Source of the DNA: Proteus mirabilis ATCC 29906
GTDB lineage: Bacteria; Pseudomonadota; Gammaproteobacteria; Enterobacterales; Enterobacteriaceae
Assembly: GCF_000160755.1 (NCBI RefSeq)
Contig: NZ_GG668576.1
Span: 1,198,308-1,262,307, forward strand
DNA length: 64,000 bases
Reading direction: 5' to 3'
A program made the translations under genes and the position numbers. The notes beneath the pieces are model-generated. The model was given only the letters and a program-made list of their open reading frames with translations. It did no database searches and was not told the DNA's origin. This document shows, piece after piece, positions 19,501-28,432 of the stretch (the first letter of the stretch is position 1; every line of letters starts with the position of its first letter).

Positions 19501-21998
19501 GTGACGGCGAGTTTACAACGGTTAATTGGGGAACCTCTAATCTTGGGATCAAAGTAGGTACTGGCGGATTTAAATCACTGGTTTTCGGTGATAACAATGT
19601 GATGGTACACGTTGGTAATGGTGATAGTAAACATAGTGTTGATATTGCTGGCTATCAAGCTTTCGAAGGTATGCAATTATTTGTTGGTACACGTAACGTC
19701 AGCTTTAATCTGGGGCGTAGTAATGATCTTATTGTGATGTTAGAAAAATCAATTCCAACCCCTCCACTGATCAACCCTTTTGATGGTGCTGCTAGAATCA
19801 CCAAAGTTCTAAAGTCAATCGCATGCTCAGGTGAAAATAATGATAATGATTGGTTGTCGGTACAAAACGATCAGTGGACACTCGCTGGCGCTAAAAAATT
19901 TGCCATAGATATGTCAGGAATAGACCAAACGAGCAATGTTGACTATAAAACACTGACTGATCTGAATTCACAGAATAAGCGTAGTAGCCGTGGATTAAAG
20001 AGTGATCTAGAAGCCACACTAAACAAAAAATATAACCAGTGGTTAGGTGGTAGTGGCAATAACAACGAGATGGGAAAAATCAGCCGAGCTGAGCAACTTC
20101 GTCAACTAGATAGTAAAATCGCTTTTAATTTCGCCATTGGTGGTCAAGGTGCTGATATTCAAGTTACTGCCGGGAATTGGAACTTGATGTTTGGTGATAA
20201 TATCCAGTCTATTATAGACACTAATCTTGGCTCATTATTTGGCTTAATGACGCAGCAATTTACAGCAACTGGTATGGTGGAAACCACCTTTACTTATACC
20301 CCCCAAAACTTACCAACTAAGTTAAAAAATAAATTGCTAGGTCGGTTAGCCAGCGTGAGTTCAGACACGACTCTGGGGGATATTTTTGGAGTAGACTCTA
20401 CCACAGATGGAAAAATAATCTCTCGTAATGGTGAGCCCATTGATGTTGTCGCTATTTTGAAAGATATGCTCGCTGTAGTGACTGAGTTTGGAGGTGAAAA
20501 ACTGTCCGCATTTACTGATCCGACTAAATTATTAGATAACCTCCAATCATCTATTAATCTGGGCAAGGATGGTATTATTTCATTTGCTGAAAGCCATGGT
20601 TTAAAAGAAAAAGCGACAGAAGATCAACAAAATGAATCTGAAGTTTCAATTAATGCCCAAACACCAATAACAACGAGTCAAACTGAAAATAGCAAGATCA
20701 CAGAGGAAAATGATCGCCCTTTCGGCTTCAATTCGCTAAATATCCCCAATCTATTTGCCACAATCTTTAATAAAGATAAACAAACAGATATGCGTGATCT
20801 CGCAGAAAACCTCAAAGAAAATTTAGCAGCTGATGTACTGAACATGGAGAAGAAAACGCTCGATTTCTTGCGTAATAGTGGTCATTTAAAAGGCGATGGT
20901 GACATACATGTCTCTCTTGGCAACTATAATTTCAACTGGGGGGGAGATGGTAATGATCTCGGCGCTTACCTAGGAGATAATAATAATTTTTGGGGTGGGC
21001 GTGGTTCAGATACTTTCTATGCAACGGGGATCTCAAATATTTTTACTGGGGGTTACGGAAATGATCTCGGCGTCTTGATGGGGCGCTCAAACATGATGTT
21101 TGGAGGCGATGGAGATGACACTGCTATTATCGCCGGTCGGATCAATAATGTCTATTTAGGTGACGGACTCGATAAAGCATTTGTCTTTGGGGAAGGCGGT
21201 GAAATTCACACTAATGCAGGTAATGACTATGCTGTCACTACCGGTAACTACAATCGCATTTTCAGTGGTAGTGAACAAGATTTTGTTGTCACAATTGGTA
21301 ACCACAACCAAATATCCTTAGAAGAAGGCAATGATTTTGCCAAAATTTTTGGTAACTACAATAGGTTGAATGGAGGGGGCGGTGATGACGAAATTCAACT
21401 AATGGGTTATCACGCCGTAGTTGATGGAGGCGATGGAAATGATCAACTAATTGCAGCTTCATTCTCGAAATTTAGCCTTCTTAATGGTAATACAGGTAAT
21501 GATATTATCATATTAGGTGGATATCAGAACCACTTCAAAGGTGGAAACGGTATCGATAGCTTCCTGATTAATAATAATGTGATTGATTGTTATATAGACG
21601 ATATTAGCCAAGAAGATAATATTGTACTTGGAGATATTGATTGGAATAAATTATGGTTTGAACGCAGTGGCTATGATTTAAAGATCTCACATATTCGCTT
21701 CCCACAAAATACAGGGGAACAAGCCACATTTGAGCGCATTGGCTCAACTACTTTTACTGATTATTTCAATGGTAATCAGGCAAAAATCGTTATCGCAATG
21801 ACTGATAAAGATCACTCTGATCAGCGCGAATATACGGCTTTATCAAGCAATGCACTCGCTATTCAAATTCAGGCCATGAGTACATTTCCTATGAAGGCAG
21901 GCGCATCCGGATTTTTCGATAATATAAGTGATGAGGCTAAACAAATGATAGCCGTAGCTTGGACAGATACAATTTCAGGAAAAGGCATATTAGTGTAG
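13533..21998 (+). CDS. MARTX toxin, effector and C-terminal part: RID-RID-ABH-CPD-RTX (frame 3)
   Basis: This part has 2821 codons. RID-1 (about residues 105-770) has its catalytic pair at H421 (LGHATLQI) and C702 (TQNCSSIV). RID-2 (about 783-1400) has H1096 (LGHAALQI) and C1340 (TKNCSSIV). Each carries the upstream four-helix membrane-localisation segment (HPDSERNDGL and HPDSKRNEAL). RID inactivates Rho GTPases by lysine fatty acylation. ABH (about 1435-1710) has S1562 in GYSMG, D1588 and H1672 as the likely triad; the V. cholerae ABH is a PI3P-specific phospholipase A1. CPD (about 1715-1925) has H1797 (VGHGRE) and C1846 (VGCSL); it is activated by inositol hexakisphosphate and cuts after Leu between domains. 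Calcium-binding RTX repeats fill about 2450-2680. ATG 13533 has AGAGG 6 nt upstream, so this part might be translated alone. Confidence 0.88.
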   Translation: MIIHPVISNQYQTKKNDGRFNNKLTTFNQELLDDAQQAINRLSINAGIRQKSANVLPSFTSDLNGDDVATYQQPSLRSGNLQYHKIGAIAVNLSGLGESPIFETLKQKFNVKIKNRNTYFTFILEKNSGRIQKNIYLDNINDPTQQKIIEHFILANYSNFEAMPNELHLENDKIKSSHNNKDRILAEYVEHKWQMLTDSKVMSVDELHKVASVKGKIQGESYKSIITTLSEYHEKESNTNCLPIEKLRVLAQLRNQIDGYLLGHPDSERNDGLKQLQTQVNTRYKHASALIQDSHTINADSSFSRLYDSLSNANLKRSKHIYIDINGHFVTEGKNNLQGKNRLTSGKEVIERVKNAVEKEYGAPIANKVFSQFANNEFAENGEGIDVSGLKKIHRAIERELSPHSATLYIWKPSNHSNLGHATLQIGQGRLLLNTEDAQNNHKENYISWWPNKAKSYFDVMGVPSQPKESLASDVAAEENDGFGLNYKYKELNRYDRLMNIAKGETVTTADDLSLADAKNILTIPNYIENSKIPRTIGQPFIDEWVITQKKLNNIATNFLEAVQGKFSGNTITINGAMILLTEPTLLSKRKIPLSVAQPFIEQWDNIKTQQEDISIQLLKAMKTWIQEGKDPTLTKKRIALVENEFAEQKQKSIDRFKTSLPDEGRVFRINLEGLDVAAMQAEWQRIKNSPNGRYHLLTQNCSSIVAKILKAGGADELIGYNWQPKYNIWTPNQMFAFAQELQEAQMARQQSRMIPPNLHALSGSENIRQELENTSPLISAEQKLNIVFSEQETGFLLTQASDETNEKFIYIKNGDNQEQQKIMSNFILTHYRDFDSIPEQLYFLDNTIVSLDKNHSRILSEKVGENWQPVAYSNLMTADELTSAAEVTGKARGENYKAIIQSLRDYELQSTNTNNTPIDIFQQLSTLRIQINSYLLKHPDSKRNEALQQLRDQVDIRYKHASILLSNSQQVDSNNTFSYLYEIFSNANLKINKHIYLDENGNFVTKGKNNLQNQDKLISGKNAITSIKRLVEKEYGSEITNQVFNQFTENEFAQNGHGIDLSGLKKIHQAIEQQVSPISSTLYIWKPSKHSRLGHAALQIGSGRLQLDSDSVQDNHDNNYVSWWPAGSKSLANPLNITTEKNPDLKLRWYDLSQPVSRSTNFMTLQIDIQEEEKTNFKLNKDEGENDRQLKEFRDKTNLTRGLENITPEIAGLLLNAPHWIPETLIPPEISHPFIKQWKSPNSNLLEVSTNFSIAVKNWLKVAFPTAMINQTFALEIKKIKEIEDRKTENFKTSVADDTNDGVVFRINLEGLDAAAMQKEWKRINSQSDPRYQLLTKNCSSIVARILKAGGADQLIGHHWKPRFGIWTPNELYKFSQKIQEARLAQIAVQQGKPIHSNLQALSDHNKVAIDNDGTSPNERKNLSPLTRFFNDHFFGSYERRRDMTTVMRIKNEEKITLKGDAGRLTGSYYRGNDNIPEATDKKVVLFLHGSNSPTEKQSSSFYHYYNQQGIDMLAINMRGFGESDGSPTEQGMYADAQTMFRYLVNDKGIDPKNIIIHGYSMGAPIAAKLASDISANGQHIAGLFLDRPMPSMSKAIESYDEYSLKKLTGQLAKKINGQFSVEKNLQGFSKDIPIILLTDCGELGIGGEKMRTKLLDKGYLVKGERTDVSHLESLKLMNQYGKQIISSLLSPEYVNNTNHRNALDSIQNPIKKNKVTDWGMVYVKPNDNGGDSRFDSQIIIQTEDDPIVAQAASALAAKHAKNSIVVQLDADGHYRVAYGDPAQLSGKIRWQLVGHGRETTENNHLRLSNYNADELSNQLVKFNTVFSKENNINTTPEHISIVGCSLISNDKQAGFAHQFINALDQQGIRSSVSARVTEVAVDSNGHKYTKDNNGEWVAKQNQNKVVLNWNKEGKITTEFEQIHNGVAEGDIDLTKIGASADNKVRGAIADNNEVFTAPKKGKKSTKQSSSGSDNSSLSYSGNIQVSVGDGEFTTVNWGTSNLGIKVGTGGFKSLVFGDNNVMVHVGNGDSKHSVDIAGYQAFEGMQLFVGTRNVSFNLGRSNDLIVMLEKSIPTPPLINPFDGAARITKVLKSIACSGENNDNDWLSVQNDQWTLAGAKKFAIDMSGIDQTSNVDYKTLTDLNSQNKRSSRGLKSDLEATLNKKYNQWLGGSGNNNEMGKISRAEQLRQLDSKIAFNFAIGGQGADIQVTAGNWNLMFGDNIQSIIDTNLGSLFGLMTQQFTATGMVETTFTYTPQNLPTKLKNKLLGRLASVSSDTTLGDIFGVDSTTDGKIISRNGEPIDVVAILKDMLAVVTEFGGEKLSAFTDPTKLLDNLQSSINLGKDGIISFAESHGLKEKATEDQQNESEVSINAQTPITTSQTENSKITEENDRPFGFNSLNIPNLFATIFNKDKQTDMRDLAENLKENLAADVLNMEKKTLDFLRNSGHLKGDGDIHVSLGNYNFNWGGDGNDLGAYLGDNNNFWGGRGSDTFYATGISNIFTGGYGNDLGVLMGRSNMMFGGDGDDTAIIAGRINNVYLGDGLDKAFVFGEGGEIHTNAGNDYAVTTGNYNRIFSGSEQDFVVTIGNHNQISLEEGNDFAKIFGNYNRLNGGGGDDEIQLMGYHAVVDGGDGNDQLIAASFSKFSLLNGNTGNDIIILGGYQNHFKGGNGIDSFLINNNVIDCYIDDISQEDNIVLGDIDWNKLWFERSGYDLKISHIRFPQNTGEQATFERIGSTTFTDYFNGNQAKIVIAMTDKDHSDQREYTALSSNALAIQIQAMSTFPMKAGASGFFDNISDEAKQMIAVAWTDTISGKGILV
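20890..21560 (+). repeat. C-terminal RTX repeats (about 18 residues, GGxGxD type)
   Basis: About 12 units carry GG-D/Y/R-G-N/S-D and N-x-[I/M]-F motifs such as WGGDGNDLGAYLG and FGGDGDDTAIIAG. They are calcium-binding beta-roll repeats that fold the C-terminal type I secretion signal region after export. The DNA is less repetitive than the protein. Confidence 0.85.
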
Positions 21999-22027
21999 TT
22001 TAACCATACTCTATAACTATAATAAAT

Positions 22028-22066
22028 CCTCTCCGTTGGATATGAACTGTGACGCGAGAGGTTTTT
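22028..22066 (+). terminator. Probable terminator of the MARTX gene
   Basis: CCTCTC (22028-22033) pairs with GAGAGG (22056-22061), followed by TTTTT (22062-22066). It is 30 bp after the toxin stop. The loop is long (22 nt), so confidence is moderate. Confidence 0.5.
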
Positions 22067-22140
22067 ATCTTAAGAGTACTCTCAATGGAAAAATAATATC
22101 GTATCAAATTAAATTCCTATGTTGTTTAATCCATCATAAT

Positions 22141-22176
22141 GAAAAAAGAGCCAAGCTCATAATGAACTTGGCTCTT
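22141..22176 (-). terminator. Rho-independent terminator of the lpd transcript
   Basis: A perfect 10-bp stem, AAGAGCCAAG (22146-22155) with CTTGGCTCTT (22167-22176), is followed by six T on the minus strand. It lies 35 bp after the lpd stop. Confidence 0.85.
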
Positions 22177-22210
22177 AACATTTACACTTTGTCTTGATTA
22201 TAAAATCAAC

Positions 22211-23638
22211 TTATTTTTTCTTTTTCGCTTTTGGATTTGGCAGGTCAGTGATGCTACCTTCAAATACTTCCGCAGCCATACCGATTGATTCGTATAGCGT
22301 TGGGTGAGCGTGGATGGTTAATGCGATATCTTCAGCATCACAACCCATTTCAATAGCTAGACCAATTTCACCTAACAGTTCACCACCATTAGAGCCGACA
22401 ATTGCCCCACCGATAACACGGTTGGTTTCTTTGTCAAAAATCAGTTTAGTCATACCATCTGCACAGTCTGATGCAATTGCACGACCAGATGCTGCCCAAG
22501 GGAAAGTTGCTACTTCATAGCTAACACCTTTCTCTTTCGCTTCTTTTTCAGTCATACCAACCCATGCAACTTCTGGCTCAGTATAAGCGATTGATGGAAT
22601 AACTTTAGGATCAAAGTAATGTTTCTTACCAGAGATAACTTCCGCAGCAACGTGACCTTCATGAACACCTTTGTGTGCCAGCATTGGTTGACCAACAATA
22701 TCACCAATAGCAAAGATGTGAGGTACATTAGTACGCATTTGTTTATCAACATGGATAAAGCCACGATCATCAACTTCAATACCAGCTTTACCTGCGTCTA
22801 ATAATTTACCATTTGGTACACGACCGATAGCAACTAATACAGCATCATAACGTTGAGGCTCAGCAGGTGCTTTTTTGCCTTCCATTGTGACATAGATACC
22901 ATCTTCTTTTGCTTCAACGGCGGTCACTTTGGTTTCTAGCATCAGATTGAATTTTTTGCTGATACGTTTAGTAAAGACTTTAACTACGTCTTTATCTGCC
23001 GCTGGGATAACTTGGTCGAACATTTCAACCACGTCAATTTGTGAACCCAACGCATGATAAACAGTACCCATTTCCAAACCGATGATCCCACCACCCATGA
23101 CCAGTAAACGCTCTGGTACTGTTTTCAGTTGTAGTGCATCTGTTGAATCCCACACACGTGGATCTTCATGTGGAATAAAAGGTAATTCGATTGGACGAGA
23201 GCCTGCGGCAACGATAGCATTTTCGAAAGTGATTGTTGTTGTACCTTCACTACCTTCAACAGACAATGTATGTGAGCCTGTGAATCGAGCTTCGCCGTTA
23301 ACAACATTTACTTTACGGCCTTTAGCCATGCCAGCTAAGCCACCGGTTAACTGAGAAATAACTTTGTCTTTCCAGATGCGAATTTTGTCGATATCTGTTT
23401 TCGGTGCATCAAAAACGACACCGTGTTCAGATAATGCTTTCGCTTCTTCGATTACTTTAGCAACGTGGAGTAACGCTTTAGAAGGGATACACCCCACGTT
23501 CAGACAAACACCACCTAATGTAGAGTGACGTTCAACTAAAACTGTATCTAAACCTAAGTCAGCGCAACGAAACGCCGCGGAATAACCCGCAGGGCCTGCA
23601 CCGAGAACCACTACCTGTGCTTTAATTTCAGTACTCAT
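22211..23638 (-). CDS. lpd: Dihydrolipoamide dehydrogenase (E3)
   Basis: This FAD flavoenzyme reoxidises the lipoyl groups of pyruvate and 2-oxoglutarate dehydrogenases and of the glycine cleavage system, reducing NAD+. The 475-aa protein has the FAD-binding GAGPAGY (13-19), the redox disulfide C45/C50 in GGVCLNVGCIPSK, a second Rossmann motif GGGIIGLE for NAD, and the C-terminal active-site His-Glu pair in HAHPTLYE (about H445/E450). It is the last gene of the pdhR-aceE-aceF-lpd order, with a 201-bp gap after aceF that contains a hairpin, so a separate lpd promoter is likely, as in E. coli. The gene is intact. Confidence 0.97.
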   Translation of the reverse strand: MSTEIKAQVVVLGAGPAGYSAAFRCADLGLDTVLVERHSTLGGVCLNVGCIPSKALLHVAKVIEEAKALSEHGVVFDAPKTDIDKIRIWKDKVISQLTGGLAGMAKGRKVNVVNGEARFTGSHTLSVEGSEGTTTITFENAIVAAGSRPIELPFIPHEDPRVWDSTDALQLKTVPERLLVMGGGIIGLEMGTVYHALGSQIDVVEMFDQVIPAADKDVVKVFTKRISKKFNLMLETKVTAVEAKEDGIYVTMEGKKAPAEPQRYDAVLVAIGRVPNGKLLDAGKAGIEVDDRGFIHVDKQMRTNVPHIFAIGDIVGQPMLAHKGVHEGHVAAEVISGKKHYFDPKVIPSIAYTEPEVAWVGMTEKEAKEKGVSYEVATFPWAASGRAIASDCADGMTKLIFDKETNRVIGGAIVGSNGGELLGEIGLAIEMGCDAEDIALTIHAHPTLYESIGMAAEVFEGSITDLPNPKAKKKK

Positions 23639-23811
23639 CGTGACCTCATTATTTATTTGTCCGGCGAGTCAGACGATAATCCATATTTAACACCGAGACT
23701 TACATACCGCATGCAGTTTACAGAAATGTTAATAAACTGAAAAGCGCTCTAACATGACAGATCTCACAACCTAGAATGTATGACTGCAAAATCTGTCACG
23801 GCAATCAGAGA

Positions 23812-23834
23812 AACCGGTGCTTAGCACCGGTTTA
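23812..23834 (-). promoter_or_regulatory. Strong hairpin after aceF (attenuator or mRNA 3' stabiliser)
   Basis: A perfect 10-bp stem with a 3-nt loop, AAACCGGTGC (23812-23821) and GCACCGGTTT (23825-23834), lies immediately past the aceF stop at 23840. On the minus strand it is followed by CTCTG rather than a T-run. It may be a partial terminator or a processing and stability element that sets the aceF to lpd ratio. Confidence 0.6.
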
Positions 23835-23839
23835 GATGA

Positions 23840-25711
23840 TTACATTACCAAACGACGTAAATCGCTCATGTACTGATTAATCAGAGTGATAAATCGAGCA
23901 CCGTCAGCACCATCAATCACACGGTGATCGAAAGATAATGACATTGGTAACATTAAGCGTGGTACGAACTCTTTACCGTTCCAGACTGGTTTCATCGAAG
24001 AACGAGACAGTCCCATAATCGCAACTTCTGGCGCATTAACGATTGGTGCAAAACCGGTAGTACCGATACCACCAAGGCTAGAAATAGTGAAGCATCCACC
24101 TTGCATATCAGATGCAGTCAGTTTACCTGCACGTGCTTTCTTAGAAACTTCTGCTAATTCATAAGAGAGTTCTAAGATGCCTTTTTTGTTTACATCTTTA
24201 AACACAGGTACAACTAAACCATTAGGTGTATCTACTGCGATACCGATGTTAATGTATTTTTTCAGGATCAGTTTTTGTCCATCTTCTGAAATTGAGCTGT
24301 TAAAGCGAGGCATATCAGCCAGAGCTTTAGCGGCTGCTTTCATCACGAAGACTAATGGCGTGATCTTAACATCCAGTTTTTTCTTCTCAGCTTCTTTATT
24401 TTGCTGTTTACGGAATTCTTCAACCTCAGTGATATCTGCTTCATCAAACAGGTTAACATGAGGGATCACCACCCAGTTACGGCTTAAGTTAGCGCCAGAG
24501 ATTTTCTGGATACGGCCCAATTCAACTTCTTCAATTTCACCAAATTTACTGAAGTCAACTTTCGGCCAAGGCAACATACCTGGTAATCCACCACCGGCAT
24601 TAGCAGGTGCAGATTCAGCACGTTTAATTAACTCTTTCACATAAGACTGAACGTCTTCACGTAAGATACGTCCTTTACGACCGGTTCCTTTAACTTTCGC
24701 TAAGTTCACACCGAATTCACGTGCTAAACGGCGGATAACAGGTGTTGCATGGACATAAGCTTCGTTTTCAACAAATTCTTCTTTTGCTACTGGTGCAGAA
24801 GCAGGCGCTTTTGCTGGAGCAGAAGGTGCTGGTGCTGCTGATGTAGACGCTGCAGGCGCTGCTGGCGCTTGTGCTGCTGGTGCGGCACCGGCAACTTCAA
24901 AGGTCATGATCAGTGAGCCTGTTTTCACTTTATCACCGACAGCAATTTTGATCTCTTTTACTACACCGGCAAAAGGTGCTGGAACTTCCATAGAAGCTTT
25001 ATCACCTTCAACCGTGATCAGAGATTGCTCTTCAGCAATGGTATCACCCACTTTCACCATCACTTCGGTGACTTCAACTTCATCACCACCGATATCTGGC
25101 ACATTAACATCTTTAATAGCAGAGGCTGCTGGTGCTGATGCTGCAGGAGCCGGAGCTGATGCAGAAGGTGCTGGCGCGCTACCTGCTACTTCAAATACCA
25201 TGATAAGAGAGCCTGTGCTCACTTTATCACCGACAGCAATTTTGATCTCTTTTACTACGCCAGCAAAAGGTGCTGGGACTTCCATTGAAGCCTTGTCACC
25301 TTCAACCGTGATCAGAGATTGCTCTTCTGCAATGGTATCACCTACATTGACCATCACCTCGGTGACTTCAACTTCATCACCACCGATATCTGGTACATGA
25401 ACTTCTTTCAGTTCGCTCGCAGCAGGTGCGGCAGCAGAAGGCGCAGGAGCGGCTTCTTGAGCGGGTGCCTGAGCACCCTCTTCAGTATCAAAGATCATGA
25501 TAAGAGAGCCAGTTTCGACTTTGTCGCCCACGGCAATTTTGATCTCTTTAACAATACCCGCTTGTGGTGATGGCACTTCCATAGACGCTTTATCGCCTTC
25601 TACGGTGATCAAGGATTGTTCTTCCTCAATACGATCACCGACTTTCACCATCACTTCGGTGACTTCAACTTCATCTGCACCGATATCAGGGACTTTAATT
25701 TCAATAGACAT
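23840..25711 (-). CDS. aceF: Pyruvate dehydrogenase E2, dihydrolipoamide acetyltransferase
   Basis: This protein forms the core of the pyruvate dehydrogenase complex and transfers acetyl groups from lipoate to CoA. In its 623 aa it has three tandem lipoyl domains (about residues 1-80, 105-180, 205-285), each with the lipoylated lysine in [10 protein letters not shown]. Ala/Pro-rich flexible linkers separate them. A peripheral-subunit-binding domain ([14 protein letters not shown], about 325-365) and a catalytic domain ending with the [10 protein letters not shown] active-site motif follow. The lipoyl domains are so alike that they form 300-bp DNA direct repeats, a site for recombinational loss or gain of a domain. 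It lies 12 bp after aceE and is surely co-transcribed with it. Confidence 0.97.
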   Translation of the reverse strand: MSIEIKVPDIGADEVEVTEVMVKVGDRIEEEQSLITVEGDKASMEVPSPQAGIVKEIKIAVGDKVETGSLIMIFDTEEGAQAPAQEAAPAPSAAAPAASELKEVHVPDIGGDEVEVTEVMVNVGDTIAEEQSLITVEGDKASMEVPAPFAGVVKEIKIAVGDKVSTGSLIMVFEVAGSAPAPSASAPAPAASAPAASAIKDVNVPDIGGDEVEVTEVMVKVGDTIAEEQSLITVEGDKASMEVPAPFAGVVKEIKIAVGDKVKTGSLIMTFEVAGAAPAAQAPAAPAASTSAAPAPSAPAKAPASAPVAKEEFVENEAYVHATPVIRRLAREFGVNLAKVKGTGRKGRILREDVQSYVKELIKRAESAPANAGGGLPGMLPWPKVDFSKFGEIEEVELGRIQKISGANLSRNWVVIPHVNLFDEADITEVEEFRKQQNKEAEKKKLDVKITPLVFVMKAAAKALADMPRFNSSISEDGQKLILKKYINIGIAVDTPNGLVVPVFKDVNKKGILELSYELAEVSKKARAGKLTASDMQGGCFTISSLGGIGTTGFAPIVNAPEVAIMGLSRSSMKPVWNGKEFVPRLMLPMSLSFDHRVIDGADGARFITLINQYMSDLRRLVM

Positions 25712-25723
25712 TCACTTTACCTC

Positions 25724-28390
25724 TTACGCCAGACGTGGGTTTACTTTTTCAGGGTTGATGTTGTATTTTTTGATTGCTTCTTCAACAACCTTCACATCAA
25801 TCTCACCACGTTTAGCTAATTCGCCTAATGCAGCAACAATCACATAAGAAGTATCAACTTCAAAGTGGTGACGCAGATTTTCACGGCTATCTGAACGACC
25901 GAAACCATCTGTACCTAAGACACGATAGTCGTCAGCTGGCACATAAGTGCGAACTTGTTCTGCAAACAGTTTCATATAGTCTGTTGAAGCAACAGCTGGT
26001 GCATCATTCATGATTTGAGCAATGTATGGTACACGAGGCTCTTCTGATGGATGTAGCATGTTCCAACGTTCACAATCTTGACCATCACGAGCCAATTCAG
26101 TGAATGATGTTACACTGTACACATCGGAACCAATACCATATTCAGTTGACAGAATTTGTGCCGCTTCACGTACGTGACGTAAAATAGAGCCAGAACCCAG
26201 TAACTGAACTTTACCTTTCGCGCCTTCCAGAGATTCCAGTTTATAGATACCTTTACGGATACCCTCTTCTGCTCCAGCTGGCATTGCTGGCATATGATAG
26301 TTTTCGTTTAACGTTGTGATGTAGTAATAAACGTTTTCTTGTTTATCACCATACATACGCTCTAAACCATCTTGCATAATGACAGCAACTTCATACGCGA
26401 AGGCCGGATCGTAAGAGATACAGTTAGGAATAGTCAGTGATTGAATATGGCTATGACCATCTTCGTGTTGTAAACCTTCACCGTTTAGCGTTGTACGACC
26501 TGAAGTACCACCAATTAAGAAACCGCGTGCTTGTTGGTCACCCGCAGCCCAACATAGGTCACCAATACGTTGGAAACCAAACATTGAGTAGTAGATATAG
26601 AATGGGATCATTGGCAAGTTGTTAGTGCTGTAAGATGTTGCAGCCGCTAACCAAGATGCACCCGCACCCAGTTCGTTAATACCTTCTTGCAGGATCTGAC
26701 CTTTAACGTCTTCTTTATAGTAAGCAACTTGCTCACGATCTTGAGGCGTATATTGCTGGCCATTCGGGCTGTAGATACCGATTTGACGGAACAGACCTTC
26801 CATACCAAAAGTACGTGCTTCATCAGCAATAATAGGGACTAAACGATCTTTAATAGATTTGTTTTTCAACATTACGTTCAACGCACGAACGAATGCGATA
26901 GTAGTAGAAATCTCTTTAGATTGTTCTTCTAATAACTGGCTGAAATCTTCCAGTGTAGGAATTTCTAATTTTTCATCAAAACGAGTACGACGAGCAGGTA
27001 AGTAACCTTCTAGTTCCTGACGGCGAGCATGCAGATATTTGTACTCTTCTGAATCTTTATCAAAAGTGATATAAGGCAGTTCTGCTACTTTCTCATCGCT
27101 AACAGGGATATTGAAACGATCACGGAAATGTTTCACACCGTCCATGTTCATTTTTTTCACTTGGTGAGCGATGTTTTTACCTTCTGCCGTTTCACCCATA
27201 CCATAACCTTTGATGGTCTGAGCTAAAATAACGGTTGGTTTATCTTTGGTTTCTTTGGCTTTTTGGAATGCCGCAAAAACTTTCTTCGGATCGTGACCAC
27301 CACGGTTTAACGCCCAAATTTCGTCATCAGTCATATCTTTAACTAATGCGGCAGTTTCTGGGTAACGATTGAAGAAATGCTCACGAACATAAGCACCGTC
27401 ACGAGATTTGAAAGTCTGGTAGTCACCATCCAGTGTTTCATTCATTAACTGGATCAGTTTACCGGAAGTGTCTTTACGTAGTAGTGCATCCCAACGGTCG
27501 CCCCACATCACTTTGATCACGTTCCAGCCAGCACCGGCGAAGATACCTTCTAATTCGTTAACAATTTTGCCGTTACCTGTAACTGGGCCATCAAGACGCT
27601 GTAAGTTACAGTTAACCACGAAGCACAGGTTATCTAATTTTTCGCGTACAGCGATAGTGATAGCACCTTTAGATTCTGGCTCGTCCATTTCACCATCACC
27701 TAAGAACGCATAAACACGTTGCTTAGTGGTATCTTTTAAGCCACGGTGATCTAAGTATTTCAAGAATTTTGCTTGATAAATCGCAGATAGTGGCCCCAAG
27801 CCCATTGAAACGGTTGGGAACTGCCAGAATTCAGGCATTAATTTAGGGTGTGGATAAGAGGATAAACCTTTACCACCAATTTCTTGACGGAAGTTATTTA
27901 ATTGCTCTTCAGTCAGACGCCCTTCTAAGAATGCACGTGCGTAGATCCCCGGAGAGATATGACCTTGGAAGTAAACTAAGTCACCGCCATCATTGTCATT
28001 ATGAGCACGGAAGAAGTGGTTAAAGCAAACTTCATATAAAGTTGCAGAAGACTGGTATGACGCCATGTGTCCGCCGAGTTCCAAATCTTTTTTGGACGCG
28101 CGCAGAACCATCATTACTGCGTTCCAGCGAATAGCAGAACGGATACGACGTTCCAATTCCAGATTGCCAGGGTAAGCGGGTTCATCTTCAACAGGAATAG
28201 TATTGATATAATCACTGTGTACAGAGCCACCTAAAGCAATATCAAGACCGCCATTACGGGCTTGTTTTAATACCTGATCAATCAGGAACTGTGCACGCTC
28301 AACACCTTCTTCACGGATGACCGAGTCGATCGCTTGTAACCAATCGCGAGTTTCGATCGGATCCACGTCATTTTTCAGCATATCTGACAT
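25724..28390 (-). CDS. aceE: Pyruvate dehydrogenase E1 component
   Basis: This homodimeric, thiamine-diphosphate-dependent E1 decarboxylates pyruvate and reductively acetylates the AceF lipoyl groups. At 888 aa it is one residue longer than the E. coli enzyme as I recall it. It shows the ThDP/Mg motif beginning GDGEMDEPES and running to an Asn, the N-terminal RDWLQAIDSV and C-terminal NPRLA typical of AceE. It is second in the pdhR-aceE-aceF order; the gap to pdhR (163 bp) holds a long perfect inverted repeat. No anomalies are seen. Confidence 0.98.
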   Translation of the reverse strand: MSDMLKNDVDPIETRDWLQAIDSVIREEGVERAQFLIDQVLKQARNGGLDIALGGSVHSDYINTIPVEDEPAYPGNLELERRIRSAIRWNAVMMVLRASKKDLELGGHMASYQSSATLYEVCFNHFFRAHNDNDGGDLVYFQGHISPGIYARAFLEGRLTEEQLNNFRQEIGGKGLSSYPHPKLMPEFWQFPTVSMGLGPLSAIYQAKFLKYLDHRGLKDTTKQRVYAFLGDGEMDEPESKGAITIAVREKLDNLCFVVNCNLQRLDGPVTGNGKIVNELEGIFAGAGWNVIKVMWGDRWDALLRKDTSGKLIQLMNETLDGDYQTFKSRDGAYVREHFFNRYPETAALVKDMTDDEIWALNRGGHDPKKVFAAFQKAKETKDKPTVILAQTIKGYGMGETAEGKNIAHQVKKMNMDGVKHFRDRFNIPVSDEKVAELPYITFDKDSEEYKYLHARRQELEGYLPARRTRFDEKLEIPTLEDFSQLLEEQSKEISTTIAFVRALNVMLKNKSIKDRLVPIIADEARTFGMEGLFRQIGIYSPNGQQYTPQDREQVAYYKEDVKGQILQEGINELGAGASWLAAATSYSTNNLPMIPFYIYYSMFGFQRIGDLCWAAGDQQARGFLIGGTSGRTTLNGEGLQHEDGHSHIQSLTIPNCISYDPAFAYEVAVIMQDGLERMYGDKQENVYYYITTLNENYHMPAMPAGAEEGIRKGIYKLESLEGAKGKVQLLGSGSILRHVREAAQILSTEYGIGSDVYSVTSFTELARDGQDCERWNMLHPSEEPRVPYIAQIMNDAPAVASTDYMKLFAEQVRTYVPADDYRVLGTDGFGRSDSRENLRHHFEVDTSYVIVAALGELAKRGEIDVKVVEEAIKKYNINPEKVNPRLA

Positions 28391-28432
28391 GGTGTATTCC
28401 TTATCTGTTATCTGTTTCTAATGGTTATAGGA

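Larger units (their letters stand above)
8134..21998 (+). other. Reconstructed MARTX toxin locus (RID-RID-ABH-CPD), interrupted by two frame breaks
   Basis: Three overlapping frames together encode what would be one MARTX (multifunctional autoprocessing RTX) toxin of about 4,620 aa. The order is: conserved N-terminus, glycine-rich A repeats, about 35 B repeats of 19 residues, a lectin-like segment and coiled coil, two RID domains in tandem, ABH, CPD, and C-terminal RTX repeats. The order, and many segments, match my memory of Vibrio cholerae RtxA, which has ACD-RID-ABH-CPD; here ACD is absent and RID is doubled. Frame breaks are at the G10 tract 8898-8907 and between about 13520 and 13573. 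The locus replaces yacH between lpd and acnB. No rtxC, rtxB, rtxD or rtxE is present in the window. Confidence 0.85.

Noticed and set aside
22000-22140. Insertion-sequence remnant or att site at the right end of the MARTX island
   Set aside because: Only a terminator hairpin was seen; no direct repeat matching the left side near 6900-7550 was found by eye.
24906-25400. 164-codon open frame on the plus strand inside aceF
   Set aside because: It is antisense to the near-identical lipoyl domains, whose low-stop complement is repeated three times; no ribosome-binding site or family match.
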